Origin: Paramecium sonneborni
Taxonomy: Eukaryota > Ciliophora > Oligohymenophorea > Peniculida > Parameciidae
Assembly (NCBI GenBank): GCA_905182985.1
Contig: CAJJDN010000055.1
Span: 214,344 to 278,343, forward strand
Length of the DNA stretch: 64,000 nt
Direction: 5' to 3'
The number at the start of each line of letters is the position of its first letter. The stretch's first letter is position 1. Position numbers and translations under genes: made by a program. The notes beneath the pieces were generated by a model. It was not told the DNA's origin. It worked only from the letters and a program-made list of their open reading frames with translations, and did no database searches. Positions 13,001 to 26,062 of this stretch are shown here, piece by piece.

Positions 13001-13540
13001 AGAATTAAATAGATGAAATAAAAAGATACATTAATATTAGTAAAAATTATTTATTGGCAATGCGTTGCGATTTTCTAAAAAAAGATAGCAATGCTTTAGA
13101 AATGGCTTGTAAAATGGCTACAATTGATTTATAGCCTGGTCATAGAATATTAACATTAAGGTAGGCTTTGAGCATAAGTTATAAATAGAAGAATTTTATT
13201 ACTTGTTAATAGATAGCCAAAAAATTAATTGAATTGTTAAAAAATGATAACACTTCAAAACCAGAAGTATTATAAAATGCATAGAAAGTATATATGTAGA
13301 TAGTATAGTATTTAGTATGAAAAAGCATCTCAACAATAAAATTCAAATGCAATTTAGATAGAGTTCAAAGAATAATGGTTGAATGAATAACCAATATACT
13401 CAGCAAATAGTCTTAAAAGTATTTCAAGTTACAAATCTTGTCCATATGATGGTAGTGTTTATGAGACTGATTACTAAGAGATATGTTTGATTTGTGGATT
13501 ATGTAGAGTAGGCAAAGCACCTGGACTTAAGTATTAATGA
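10010..13540 (+). CDS. COPA: Coatomer subunit alpha (COPI coat)
   Basis: Coatomer alpha is part of the COPI coat for Golgi-to-ER traffic. The 1,158-residue product (family about 1,220) starts [19 protein letters not shown], which aligns with the start of other COPA proteins, then WD40 repeats with [13 protein letters not shown] and [12 protein letters not shown], the alpha-solenoid, a linker with WGLDEEP, and the Cys-containing end ([15 protein letters not shown]). Start 10010 is chosen by homology; an in-frame ATG at 9962 would add 16 residues. Introns are 11955-11980 (26 nt) and 13288-13315 (28 nt). Exons total 3,477 nt. It is expected to be essential and single-complex. Confidence 0.95.
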
Positions 13541-13590
13541 AAAAAATTTATATTTTATTTGAAGATAATTATTACAATAAAAATTATACA

Positions 13591-14470
13591 ATGGGAGCAG
13601 CATTGCGATCATTTTTTGTACCAGTACCTCATTAGACAGTATGTGTATTGTAGAGATTTGGAAAATACACAAGAACTCTAACACCTGGTTTGAATTGGAA
13701 AATTCCTTTTATTGAAGAGATTGCATATGAACATTCACTAAAAGTAAAATGATACTAATATTAGGAATAAGCATTCATGATCTATGCATAGAATGCAGTT
13801 ACAAAAGATAATGTAATCATATAGATAGATGGTGTATTGTATATATAAGTTGATGATCCAGTAAAATGTTCATATGGAGCATAAAAACCAATTGATTATG
13901 CTTAAGTATATTAGTGTTTAATTTGAATAGATTCTTGCTTAATCAGTAATGAGAGCTGAAATAGGTAAACTGACACTTGATTAGACATTTGAAGAAAGAG
14001 AAAAGATGAATGCTCTTATTTTGGCAGGACTGTCTGAAGCAGTTTAAGAATGGGGTTTGAAGTGTTTACGTTATGAGATAAAAGATATAAAAGTTACAGA
14101 AAATATTAGGAAGGCAATGAATATGGAGGCTGAAGCTGAAAGGACCAAACGAACTTAAATTTTACATTCTGAAGCAAAATAACAATCATAAATAAACTTA
14201 GCTGAAGGATAAAGATTATCAAAGATTTTAAAAGCAGAAGGATTAGCTTAATCTATTGTTATTAGATCTACTGCAACAGTTTAAAGAATTGAAGCTATTT
14301 CTAGTGCTATGAATACAGAAGAAGGAGAATTAGCTGCTAGATTCAATTTGGCTGAAGAGTATCTTGAAGCTTTCAAGAAACTTGAAGGCAAATAGATACT
14401 CGTTAATAGTGATGTTAATAATCCTAAAGAACTTATTACAAAGGCTTTAGACATGGTTCGTTTAAAATGA
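13591..14470 (+). CDS. Stomatin-like protein 2 (SPFH/prohibitin domain)
   Basis: The 277-residue product is a SPFH/PHB protein of the mitochondrial stomatin-like-2 type: VPHQTVCVLQRFGKYTRTL, PGLNWKIPFIEEI, TKDNVIIQIDGVLYIQVDDP, then SVMRAEIGKLTLDQTFEER and the coiled-coil GLAQSIVIRSTAT region. SLP2 scaffolds cardiolipin-rich inner-membrane domains. The N-terminus (MGAALRSFFVPVPHQ) is shorter than animal forms and has only a weak targeting look. Introns are 13744-13764 (21 nt) and 13906-13930 (25 nt); exons total 834 nt. Start 13591 lies 50 bp after the COPA stop. Confidence 0.93.
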
Positions 14471-14513
14471 GAATTTATTTAGACATCATACATAAAATCA
14501 AAATAATTATAAT

Positions 14514-16547
14514 ATGTTAAATAATATCAATTTGTCATTAAGTTAAATTGAAGAGCTTACTAAAGATGAATTAAAGGATAGAGATTAATCTACTAAAGTC
14601 AAAGTTGAAAAAAAAATAGAAAGAAGATTAGGAACAACAAATAAAGATGAATCTGCAAATGTTTAAATTAAAATTGAAAAGAAAATTGGATAAGTTAAAC
14701 CTAAAGATTCGCTTTAATAATATACTAATACTAAAATCAAAAATATATACTAATTTTTGGAAAATGTTGAATCTGATTCATCTCAAGTTAGTTAGTAAAT
14801 TTAATAACAACCATAGAGAAGTATAGAAGCTATTGAGAAGGAGCATGAATATTAGTCAAAAATTTAATAATTATAAGGCATTGTCTAAACATAAAAAATT
14901 GAATTAGATGAATAACAGAAAACTATTGATAATTTAAAATAGCTGCTAGAAAAATCATAAGTTAAATTTAAAGAATCAGAGTAGAATTTTAAAGATACCA
15001 TTAATCGTAGATTAAATGAATAGAAGGCTGAATTAGAAGTTGTCATTAATAGACACCTTGGATTCATAGATTAATTAATTAATGATAAAAAAGAACTTAA
15101 TAATTAGGTAGAATAATTGACTAATGAATTAAAAGGAATAGATAAATAATAAAAGAGATAATTGGAAGAATTGAAAAATAATTTTGCAAGAGAAATTAAA
15201 TAAAAATATGAATAATGGTAAATATAAGAAAAATAGAAAAGAGATAAATGGGAAAAGGAGAAATTAGCAGAATTAAAAGAATAAACAATTAAGGGTTTAG
15301 AACCAGAATTAAATAGAATGATTGAAAAGAATAAATTGGAAATCAAAAGAATTGAAGAAAAATGTTAGAAAGAAAAAGAAATTCATAAAATATAAGTAAT
15401 TGAAGAATCTGAAATGAAAATGTAAATATTTAAAGAGAAGTGGGCAGCAGAATATGAATTACTTCAATAAAAAGAGAGAGAAGCTTAATTAATAAAATAA
15501 AAGGAATTATACAGGACATATGAGGAATAGTTTGCAAAGGAAAGAGATGCATATAAGTAAAGAATGTAATAGGATATTGAAGATTGTGAAAGAAGAAGGA
15601 AAGAAGAAGCAGATACATATGTAAAGAGAATGAAATAACTATCAGATTCTTAAGCTGAAGAAATCAGAAGAATTAAAAATGATTGTTAAAAAGAAATAGA
15701 TGAATATAAAGAAAAGTACTTTAATATGGAAAGTGAAGTGAAAGAAGCATTAAGAGGTGATCAAGAAGCTTGGAAATAATAATTTACAATAAGAGCAGAA
15801 GCAGATATGAATCGATAGATTGAGAAGATTCAAAAAAAGATGGAATAAGACAGAAATGATAAAATTGAAAAGATTGTATAGAAGTTAGCAGAAGAGAAAT
15901 AATAGTATGAATAGAATGTTTAAATGAAATATGATAAAAAATTAAGAGATTAATAGGGAAGTAAGGATGAAGAGATTAAGTAATTGAAGAAGTAAATTAA
16001 GGCTTTGGAAGAAAGAGAAAATAAAGAAGGTAGTGAATATTAAGCGGTTTAGAAGACTAATTAAGATTTATAAAGATTGATTGAGAAATAAGAATAAGAT
16101 AATTAGAAATAATTTAAGGAATAAAAAAAATTGAAGGAAGAGATGCTTTTGTATATAATTTGATAATATTTTAGATATAAGGAAAAACTAACATAATTTA
16201 AAGAGGAATAATAATTGGAATTGAAAGGAATAAAGGAATCACATGAAAGAGAAAAGAATCGACTTGCTGAATAGAATAATAAATTATAAATAGAGTTAGC
16301 AAATTAAAAATAAATATTGGAGGAAACATGTAATTGTATGTGAATTCATGTAGTGAGAGAATTGGATATTAAACACTCATAAAATTTGGAAGAAATAGAA
16401 GAAAATGTAAAGAGAATAATTTTGAAAAAAGATTATGAGATTAAGTAGTTAAAAGAAGAATTGAGAATGAAATAGTTGGCATGTGAAAAATATGATGAAT
16501 TATTGAAGAAGTAAAGATAAGACTTATTACGTTAAGTGGAATAATGA
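14514..16547 (+). CDS. CEP131/AZI1-like centriolar satellite and basal-body protein
   Basis: The product is 661 residues, almost all coiled coil. It carries the family signature RHLGFIDQLINDKKEL near residue 178, very close to the RHLSFIDQLIDDKK motif of animal CEP131, followed by long charged helices with repeated IEKI and EEK patterns. CEP131 works at centriolar satellites and the transition zone in cilium assembly. It is shorter than human CEP131 and lacks a long disordered N-terminus. Introns are 16151-16174 and 16330-16353 (both 24 nt with an in-frame TGA). Exons total 1,986 nt. Its close neighbour at 18213 is another centriole-linked gene. Confidence 0.8.
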
Positions 16548-16621
16548 GATAAATATTATATGACTATTGTGACTATATATAAATATTTAAATTAACATTT
16601 GTATGCTCACAAAATATTAAA

Positions 16622-17524
16622 ATGAACAATCCATCTATAATGCAATTTACTTAGAAGGAATCTGAATTTTGTTGGTTAGTTGGTTTAAAAGCAATAAGTA
16701 CCAAATAACCAATGATTAATATGTGGTTGAAGAGTGATTAAAGAAAGATAGATCCATCTTTATTAAAAAATGAGTTCATGAAACAGTTCTAATCAGGTTT
16801 TCTTCATCTTAACAGTATAATAACTGGAGATAGAAATAAGAACTCTTAAATTATCAAAGGAATTTCTGATGCTACAGTGATTGCTATAGTAAGAGTGATT
16901 AGAGAAGAAGGAGTTAAAGAATTTGAACAAATTAGAAATGACTTTTAAAAATTGATAACTATAATAACTTACTTGAGTTTAACAAGATCAGTTATGAGTG
17001 ATGCAGTTATGAAGTTTTTGAGCAGCTAATAAAATGAGAGTCATCAATACCTTGATAATTTATTATCTACATTAGCCAAAATAGAATTTATGAAAAATAT
17101 CATGAACTCAAATAAAAATGATCCTATCAAAGAGACATAATTGTATAAACTATTATTCGGAAAAGGAAACTATTATGATCCATTTACATCTAATATTTGT
17201 TCAAATTAATAGGTTTAATAAGCTGGGTAATAAGTTCATCAAGAAAAATAGGCAACACCTGTATCCCCTATAAAATAAGCATTAACTCCAGTATCTGAAT
17301 AAAAATAACATTAATAGTAAACGAACTAGTAAACTATCGTCCAACAATAATAGATTCTTAAATAAACTAAACCTTTAGTATAGGTAGAAGATTTTAGTGA
17401 AGATTCTGGAGATTCTTCAGTAGATTTGGGGAATAAATATATAGTAAATGCTAAAGCATAAAAATAAATAAATGATACCGACAGTGATTCTGAAATTTAG
17501 GAGATCCCTAATTTTAAGATTTGA
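16622..17524 (+). CDS. Protein of unknown function with acidic, Gln-rich tail
   Basis: The intronless frame codes 300 residues. The first 190 look folded and helical (SEFCWLVGLKAIST, then VIAIVRVIREEGVKEFEQI and TYLSLTRSVMSDAVMKFLS). The C-terminal third is low-complexity: many Gln from TAA/TAG codons, then Ser/Asp/Glu clusters (VEDFSEDSGDSS, DTDSDSEIQEI) that look like casein-kinase-2 sites. I recognise no family. The ATG at 16622 opens the frame 74 bp after the CEP131 stop. Confidence 0.8.
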
Positions 17525-17638
17525 TTATTAATATAGATATTTAATTTTACATCATCGTATATATTAACCAAAATAATTATTATACCTTTAAAAATATATA
17601 TATATTTTTTTTTATTTAAACAAAAGATTAAATTAAAT

Positions 17639-18193
17639 TCAATTGGCTAATTGCCTTAATATAGATGCCAAATATATTAAGGGATTGAAATCCATTGCTT
17701 CTCTTTGTAACTTTAATTACAGTTTTAATTTCTCTAATTCATGTTTTTCAGGAGCCTCTTCCTCTTCTTAATCTTCTTAAATCTATACTAATAAATGATT
17801 AATCTCCTTCTTAATATCCTACATTGCAAATTCATCAATTGAACTTACTGATTGCTATTAGAATTCATTTTAGACAGGAATGAATTATTCTAATTGTTAT
17901 CCAGTCTATGAAATGTTCATGAAATTATTCTCTTGATTTTCTACTTATACTTCTGAATCACTTCCATAATCTGATCCTAACTCTTTTTTTAATCGATTTT
18001 TTTCCACTCTTTTCTTTTCAAGTTTATCAAAAACCTTTATTTATTTCAACCTCTCCTTATGTTTATTTACTTCTTCTGTCTTACCTATGTATTCTACTAA
18101 TTTAGCTAATGCTGTATGTAGAGTTGGAAAAATATCGTTTTACAAGTATTCTATTTCTTCGTTTGTCTCGATTGTATTATTTCCTAACTACAT
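17639..18193 (-). CDS. Small acidic coiled-coil protein, unknown
   Basis: The intronless minus-strand frame codes 184 residues. It starts MQLGNNTIETNEEIEYLQND and has IFPTLHTALAKLVEYIG, a charged coiled coil, an acidic run with QEDQEEEEAPEKHE, and ends FNPLIYLASILRQLAN. The pairing of an EYL..xIFPxLhxAL helix with a terminal NPLxYLAxxL helix recalls the small DPY30-like helical hairpins found in ciliary proteins, but the match is by eye only. Its start faces that of the LRR gene across 19 bp, one of the shortest divergent gaps here. Confidence 0.75.
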
Positions 18194-18212
18194 TTAATTA
18201 AATTTTCAAAAA

Positions 18213-20799
18213 ATGGAAGACGATGATGATTTTGATCCAAATGCTGAAAAAACTATGTTCAACATCAAATATTCAAGTATTAAAGATATAAGAGAACTCA
18301 ATAATATATAAATGTTAAGTTTAAGAATAATGCATAGTCCAGATCTCATTTCAATGCAAGTATTAATATTTCTTATTATTTAGGGAATTGAATAATTTAG
18401 ATAACTTAAATAATTAAATCTATCATAAAATTCAATCTAGACTATGAATCTTAAAACTTTAAATCAACTTGAAGTTTTAAATTTGTAATCGAATAGAATC
18501 AAAGTAATTAACTGTGAAGGTTTACGATCTTTGAGGGTTCTTAATTTATCTTATAATTTGATATCCTTATTGGGACCATTATAAATTGTATGAGAATTGA
18601 ACTTATTCTAGTTCACACAATAAGGCTATTAACTGCAATCATTGGATTTAAGAAGCAATAGCATAGCTGATTTAAATGAACTTAAATACTTGTAAGGACT
18701 CAATTTATAGGATGTGTTCTTTAATAGTGATAGAAGAAAGAATCCTATTTGCGATAACATAAATTTATATTATAAATGTATCATCAAATATGTACCCTAA
18801 ATTATTCATGTTGACAATAAAACTAAAAATGAATTCTAAGAAAATAATGCAGATGCTTCTAATAATGTTACTTTTAAAATACCAAAATAGTAAGCAAATA
18901 TTGAAAAAGAGGCAGAAATGAGGGTAGAAGTGATTTAATTATAATAAAAAGTGAAGGACTTAACATAATAAAATAAGGAAATTATTTATAAATTTGAATG
19001 TAATGAAAAATATTGGAGCAGTAAATGTTCTAATTTAGAGAGAGAAATTATTGATTTAAATAAATTCAATTAAGAATTAAATCAAGAAAATAAAAGATTT
19101 AGAAGAGAAATAGAATCCTTAAATGAATAAAACGAATATGATAAGTAATAATAAAAAGATTTGGTTAACAAAAAAGAAAGAAAAGATGAATTAATAACTT
19201 AATTATAAAATAAAATAAGTGAATTGCTTTAGTTAAATGGTTAATTAAGTAAAGAAAATCAAATCTTAATTGAACAATAAAATGTTAATAAAGTAAAAGA
19301 TTAAGAAAAGGATTTTAAGATCTCAGAATATAAAATTTAATTGAAAGAAGCTGAAAAACAATTACAAGAATTTCATAAGAATGCAGTAGAGCAAGCTAGT
19401 TAAACATTAATGAGATAGGAACAATTACAATCAAAATCAGAATAAGTTAATTAAGAGTATAAATTTGATATTAACTTAGAAATCGAGCATTATATTAAGA
19501 TAATTCATAATTAAAAAGGAGAATTTAAGAATTATTGGAAATATGTAGAGAATGGGAAGTTAAATTTGAAAGTTCTTAAAAAGAAAGTGAATAAAATCTT
19601 TAGATTTAATTATAGTAAATAGTTCATGAATATGAATAAAAGATATAAATTTAATCAAATTCATATGAATAGTAATTACAGGATTTGGAAACAGAAAGCA
19701 AATTAATGTAAGATTAGTTAGAAAATGAATTTAGAAATGTATTTTAAGAAAATATGGTATAAATATAATAGTAGATTAGGAAAAATTTAAATAATTAAAG
19801 TAATAATTAGATGAGAAATGTCGTATAGAAGTTTAATAGAATTAGGAAATCAAAATTTTGTAGACAAGAATTCAAGAATAGGAGAGCTTAATAAAAGAAT
19901 TGCAATCAGCTTTGATTCGTTTAAAGAGAGAAGTTCAAGAGTTTTGTTCAGAAAAAGATTTAGCAAAGAGAGAACATTAAATAGTTTAATCGGGATTGAA
20001 TAAGGATATTAATATACTTTAAGAATAATTATTAGAAGCACAGACAAAATTACAATAATTAGATAGAGAAATAAGATTGAAAAATGATGAATTGGTGACA
20101 GTTAATTAAGAAAATGATAGATTGAGAGCATAAAATAAATAAAAAATATAGAATGAATAATTAGTAGATGAATTATAAACAAATTTGACAATAAAGAATA
20201 AGATGTTAGATGATAAAAACGATACAATTGATGAATTAAAACAATAATTAAATTAATTAAGAAATTAAGAGGGAAATGCTTCGGAGGATTATATAAAATT
20301 GTAGAAAAGATATGATAGATAAACATAGATAATTGATGAATTGGAAAGTTAGTTACAATAAATATAGGAAGAGTATGATTAGAAAAATAAGGATTTGAAA
20401 GATAAAAAATAATTGATAGCAATGTTTGAAAAAGAGATAGAAGAAATAGAAATAAAGTAAGATAGGGAGATTAATGGATTAAAATTAGAAATGCAAGAAA
20501 AAGAAGGATAACTTGCAGAATTAATTAAGATGTTGAATAATGCAAAAGATGAGTTAATAAAGAAAGATGAAAAGATCAGAGAATTATTAGTTTAATATTA
20601 AGGAATAGAGAAGTAATTATTGATGATAGATAAATAAAATGAAATATCAATAAAATAGAAAGATAAACAAATAGTTGAATTAAGATAGTCTTTGTAACAA
20701 ATTCAGGAGGAATTGAATTTGATGATTTAAGAAAATATCTAATTGAAAACAAAGGCAAGAGAGAATTTATAAAATTTGCATAAATTATTTTAATAATGA
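18213..20799 (+). CDS. LRR and coiled-coil centriolar protein, LRRCC1/VFL1-like
   Basis: The 830-residue product has N-terminal leucine-rich repeats (LEVLNLQSNRIKVI, LRVLNLSYNLISLL, LQSLDLRSNSIADL) over about residues 45-170, then an unbroken coiled coil to the end. This order is that of LRRCC1/VFL1, a protein of the distal centriole lumen needed for correct basal-body positioning; human LRRCC1 is about 1,030 residues. Introns are 18360-18383 (24 nt, 3n with no in-frame TGA), 18588-18611 (24), 19457-19479 (23) and 19757-19779 (23). Exons total 2,493 nt. Other LRR coiled-coil proteins are possible. Confidence 0.78.
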
Positions 20800-20830
20800 T
20801 AGTCGTTTTTAATTTTTAATAAAATAAATA

Positions 20831-22006
20831 ATGAAAAGTGCTTTAATAGCTTGTCTAGTCTTGAGTGTATTGAGTGTTGAGATATCTCTAAATAATGTTG
20901 CTACAACATAAGCACTTGAAAAATTAAAGGAATCTTAATGGGCATCATTCATAGTAGATTTTGCTGAAGTTGAATTATCAAGTGGAGGAGCTCTGACAGA
21001 ATTAGTTGAAGCTATTAATCAATTGATTGATTAATTAGAAGAGGAATTAGATGATATTCATCATGCCTATTCTAGAAGAACAGATGAACATAATAGAGAT
21101 GTGACTAGATTAGAATAAGAAATCTAAGATGCTGATAGAGGTATAAAAATATCATTTAACATTTATAGATATCTTCAATGGTTAAGATTTTATTGATAAT
21201 GTTCTTATACCTTAAAAAGAGAGATTTTAATCTGCTTTAGCATAATTGAAGACAAATATCGAGGAAAATAGAAGAGTTCTTGATGGAGAAACTGTTAATA
21301 GAAAGAAATAACATGAACAATTTCTATCAAATATTGCTGAAATCAATGAAGCTATTGGTGCTGTTGATGAATCACTTGGATTATTATCATAAATTACAAA
21401 TCCATCACTTGTTCAATTCAAAAGAGTTTAAACAAATCTTAATAGAATCTAATCCTCCTTCTAAAATCATTCCTCATTTGCCCCAATCATCAGAGCACTT
21501 CTTGAATTAGCAACAGAATAAAATTTTGCTGATTAAGGATCACTTTAATAAGTTTAAATATTTACTGATTATTTTATAGCTTGTTAAAATCTTCAATGAA
21601 TTGAGAGTTTAATTTGTTGATTCACTCAACTAAGAGACAGCAGATGAAAATGCAGCAGAAACTAAATTTGCTGAAAGAGTTGCCTAATTAGAAAAAGAAT
21701 TTGCTGAATTCTAAAGAGCAGTCTTAATCAAGAACTCTGAATTAGCTGCTAATGAATGTAAAATCCTAAAATTTATATTTAGAAAAATTAGGAGAAACTA
21801 TTGTCTATGTTGGATAAAGAAAAGATGATAGAGCTACTCTTACTGCTTAATTACAAGCAGAAAATGATAACTATGCTGCTGAAACAGATTTATATAATAG
21901 AACTGTATCTGAATACAATAAAGAAATTGATATCAGTAAGTAAGCATTAGGTTTACTCACTTAACCAAGTTTCGAATAATATGTTAAATCAAAGATTGGA
22001 CTTTGA
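20831..22006 (+). CDS. Trichocyst matrix protein (TMP)
   Basis: Trichocyst matrix proteins are secretory proteins that crystallise in the extrusive trichocysts of Paramecium. This 364-residue product has a signal peptide (MKSALIACLVLSVLSVE), then acidic coiled-coil regions with LIDQLEEELDDIHHAY, LSNIAEINEAIGAVDESL, VDSLNQETADENAAETKF and LTAQLQAENDNYAAET, which match TMP precursors that are cut into small polypeptides. Introns are 21141-21168 (28), 21552-21579 (28, starts GTT) and 21758-21782 (25). Exons total 1,095 nt. TMPs form a large gene family; the exact subfamily cannot be set here. Confidence 0.9.
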
Positions 22007-22238
22007 TTAATCATTCTATATTGCATTCATAAATTTGATCTATTCATATATTCCTTCCATTTCCATATATTCTTTGGATTGATGATACATTTCACTCTAA
22101 TGATTTCTCTTAACTCTATCTTTTTTAAGAAGTATTTGAAACTAGATTCAGAAAATCACTTTTAAATAGTTTATGAAGCAAAATAAATATTTAAGTTTGT
22201 ATTTATAATAATATTTTTTATATTTATCTTGTAACTTA

Positions 22239-23360
22239 ATGCAATCTGATCCTTACAATTGGCCTTTTCCAAATAGAAATGATCTAATGAATTTATCTAC
22301 TATAAGTATGAGTAATTCATTAAGTGAGAAAATTAAAAGAGAGAATTTGTTTATGATCATAGAGCTTAATCTACTATGTCTATCGAAGGAATAGATGGAG
22401 CAGCTCCTTTATTGAAACCTTATCAATTTGTCAACAAAGAATAATATTGCAATCGAAATGATGATATACCAGGGACAAAATCTCGACCATAAATAAGGTA
22501 TACAAACAGATCTGACAACTAATTAATGGTTGATGATATCAAGGGAACACGCCCATAAATCTGTAAATTTTAGACTAATCGATAACCTATCAATCCACTT
22601 GAACCAACTTATAAAATCCCTTCATTTGAATAGACAGAACCCTATCATAATAAATTTATTAGAGATAGCTACAATATTACAGATATTGAAGGAACATAAC
22701 CATCAATTATTAATCCAAAATTAAAAAAACAACCTATCCCTTTAGCTGATATTGAAGGCTCACATTCAAAACAATTACATGTTTAAAAAGGTAAATATTC
22801 TATCCTAAATACATTTTAGATGGGATCGATTCTTTACAAGTTAAAGACATTAATAATGATATGTTACATAAATACATAAGAAATACAAATCCAATAGAGC
22901 CAGTCTATTCTCATAGAGATGAAGATGGGTATTAAAAATTCTTAATATAGAAAGAAAATTGAAATTGGTTTTGTTGAGGGCAGTAAAACTAAATAACTGC
23001 ATCCTTTAACAATAAATAAATTTGCATCTACTACTTTAACTACTTAAGATATAATTGGTGCCTAAGCAGGATCTCATTCTTCACATTTTTTGAGAGCAAA
23101 TGATAGAAAAGATTATAGAAAAATCAATAATATTTAAGATATTGAAGGAGTCTAAACAGGATCACTTAAAAAAGGTATCGTAAGTAAAAGATATACAAAT
23201 CCCTTGATGCCTGCTTATTAAATGCCTGGAAATGCTGAATTATAGTAATATTATCAATAATTTCAGCTCCACTTAACCAAAAACTGTTTTCTCAAAGAAT
23301 GCCAGTAATTAAATGTTTACAAATGCCTAGAAAATGGATCAATTTTTAGCATAAGGATGA
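22239..23360 (+). CDS. Protein with repeated DIxG(A/T/S) motifs, unknown function
   Basis: The product is about 342 residues and basic. A short motif recurs through it: GIDGAAP, DIPGTKS, DIKGTRP, DIEGTQP, DIEGSHS, DIIGAQAG and DIEGVQTG, each preceded by a stretch rich in Asn, Arg and Tyr. Between motifs the spacing is roughly 25-60 residues. Such proteins are conserved in motile protists, and I suspect an axonemal or cortical microtubule role, but this is inference. Introns are 22791-22819 (29), 22929-22950 (22) and 23245-23266 (22). The first intron ends at 22343 and may start at 22324 (20 nt) or 22312 (32 nt); both keep the frame. Confidence 0.78.
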
Positions 23361-23437
23361 AAACAATATTTAATAATAAATTACATAATATATCATTTTA
23401 ATATAAATTTTATTTATCTATAGTATATATTTTCAAT

Positions 23438-26011
23438 TCAAAAATTCTCTTTGAATAGCTTGCCAATGGAAGTTTAACTGGATTTAACATCAATATTTTC
23501 CTTGTAAAGTGAAGATTTTCTTACTTCAAAACATGCTGATTCCTAAAATATAATTTAATTATAAATACTTTTATATTCTTTAATTCGAAACTTCGTTTGT
23601 TAACTGCTTCATATTCAGCTTAAACCATCATCAAATCTTCTTAAACTCTGTGATAATCTCTATTTAAAATTACAAACTTTTCTTTCCACATCTCCACTTC
23701 ATTCTAAAGATAATTTATTCTATCCTCTAAATTTATTTATTAGCTCTAACTTGTCTGCTCTACTATTTATAATTATCTGTCTAATTCTGATAATTACATT
23801 TATTTAACTTTAATGTCTTCTAATAAAGTATCAAGTTTAAATTTAAGTGTATTTTCTGTTTCATTTTTATTTTCTAATGCTTTTTACAAATTTTTTTATT
23901 ATTGATTAGATTATTCATTTAAATATCTTAATTATGATTCTACTTCTTGTAAATGGGATATCTGAGCTTAATTAAATTAATTTCTTTTATTTAACTCTTC
24001 ATTTACCTCATTTTATAATTTCAAGTCTGATTACAATTTTTCACATAAAATACTGAACTCTTGAATCTTATTTTATAATTAATCAATTTATTTATCTTGT
24101 TCCACTTACAATTATAATTTGTTTTCAAATACTTATGTTGATTATTCATTTAATTTCTCTATTTCTTGAGATTGTTATTATTAAATCTCTTTTAAATTTT
24201 TATTTTCATTTTAAAGTCTTTACACTTCTAAACTTTGAAGTAATAATTATTCTTATTATTCTTGGTTTGCTTCACTGAGTTTTTCTTCATTTTATTTAGA
24301 CAATTATACTGTTTCCCATAATTACTTTATCTCAATTTAAGTTTCATTTGTAAGTTAAACTAATGTATTTTCTAATTGGGTTTTTTCTTCTGAAATTTCA
24401 GATATTTATTTCTAAAATGACTTAATTGAATCTGATAATTATAAAGTTTCTTTTTCATTTTCTATATTTTAATTTTCATTTTATTATCTCTAATTTAATA
24501 ATTCATTCTCTAAAGAACTTTTAATATTTTATAATTCTTAAATTTGTACTTTTGATTAGTTTAACATTTCTAATAATTGATTTCTATTTTCAATTTCTTT
24601 TTATAAATCATTTTAAACTGATTTTGCACTTGAAACACTTTATTTTAATTCTTTTTTTAGTTCTTCATTGATAATCAAATAATTTTATAATTATTTATTA
24701 TTATACAAAACTGTTTGTACAACTTGTTGATTTAGTTCTTAATAAAGTATTTCAATTTTTTCATCTTTTCCAGTTATTTAATTAGTGAGAACAATAATGT
24801 CATTTTTTAAAGAAATTATTAAATTCTCCTTATCCTCTGATTCTTATTTGGATTTATATAATTCTTCTTACAATTATAATTTTTCTTAATTACTTAACTC
24901 GTGTTCATTCGATTTACTTTACAATTAGAACTCAAAGCTTTTAGTTTGATTTTCAACAGAAGCTTAGAGTTCAAAATTAAGTTAATCATTTAAAATAAGT
25001 TATTGATTTAATTGATTATTTTACTCTTAAAAATCTTTCAATTAGGATTGTAAATTTCCAATAATTTTATTTAAATCTTCTTTTTCATTTTCCAATTTAA
25101 TTAATTAAAGATTTTTTTGAACATCAAGATGTTATTCTTACTATACTTTTTATTCTAATAAATCAAGATTTTCTCTGTAATTAGAAATTAAGGAATCTTT
25201 CTGTGATAATAATTATTGATTTTGATTATCTTTTTGTAAAATTTCTTATTTCAATTAGTGAATAACATTGTTAGATGTTTCAAATTCTAGTTAATATTAT
25301 TAGTTTTTTTCGAGCAATACTTATATTTATGAGTTTCTTTCTTCAATTACATTTTCTCCAAGTTAAAGTTATTTTTCATAATCTTTAATCCTATCGTCTT
25401 ATTATTATAATTATTCATCTTTATCTTAATTAATAAATTTATATTTTTCAATTTCTTAAGTCAGAGTTAGATATCCTTCTTCGAAATGTTGTTTTGTTTT
25501 AATTTAAGAGTTAAGTGATTAGATTTTTTCATCTTAAGTTTAACATAGAGATTTAACATTATAAAGTTCCGAATTAAGAGATTAAATTTCTTTTTAATGA
25601 TTTTTTTAAGTTTCTTCAAGTAACTTTCTCAAACTTTCAATTTCAATAGCTGTACTCATCCAGATTTATTGTTCTCCATCAAATTTATCAATTTAGAGTT
25701 CTAGATCATGTATACGTTAATTTAATTTATAATTTTCTTAGGTTAATTATTCAATGTGATTTTCCTTATGAAATTTAAATAAAATTTACATGTGCTTAAC
25801 ACTTTTTATCATTACAGAGAACAACAGTTCTTGTTTCAATAATTGGTTTATTTGGTATTGTAGTAATGGTAACCTTTGGTCTTGTTTAACAAGTTGTAAC
25901 TTTAGCTAGTCTACTGGAAGAATCTTAGCGTGTATCTCTAGGAGGAGAATTAACAATACGAGTTGTTGCTATAGTTTGTGTTTGTAGCATCTTAGGAGAT
26001 TGTGGTCTCAT
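23438..26011 (-). CDS. Long coiled-coil protein, unknown
   Basis: The 840-residue product has a basic, Thr/Pro-rich head of about 90 residues (MRPQSPKMLQTQTIATTR, VTITTIPNKPIIETR) and then a continuous coiled coil with LTQENYKLNQRIHDLELQI and many EL/Q heptads, ending near LFKENF. Such head-plus-rod proteins are common in ciliate cortical and basal-body structures. No family motif is recognised. Introns are 25765-25789 (25) and 23543-23568 (26). Exons total 2,523 nt, exactly 841 codons. It is divergent from the C2 gene across 51 bp. Confidence 0.83.
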
Positions 26012-26062
26012 TAGGTTTTTAATATTATTCGTTAAAATTATTAATAATTTTAATACAGTTAA

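Noticed and set aside
15104..15618. Open frames on the minus strand opposite the CEP131-like gene.
   Set aside because: They are antisense shadows of coiled-coil codons. The plus frame has homology, exact exon sums and proper introns.
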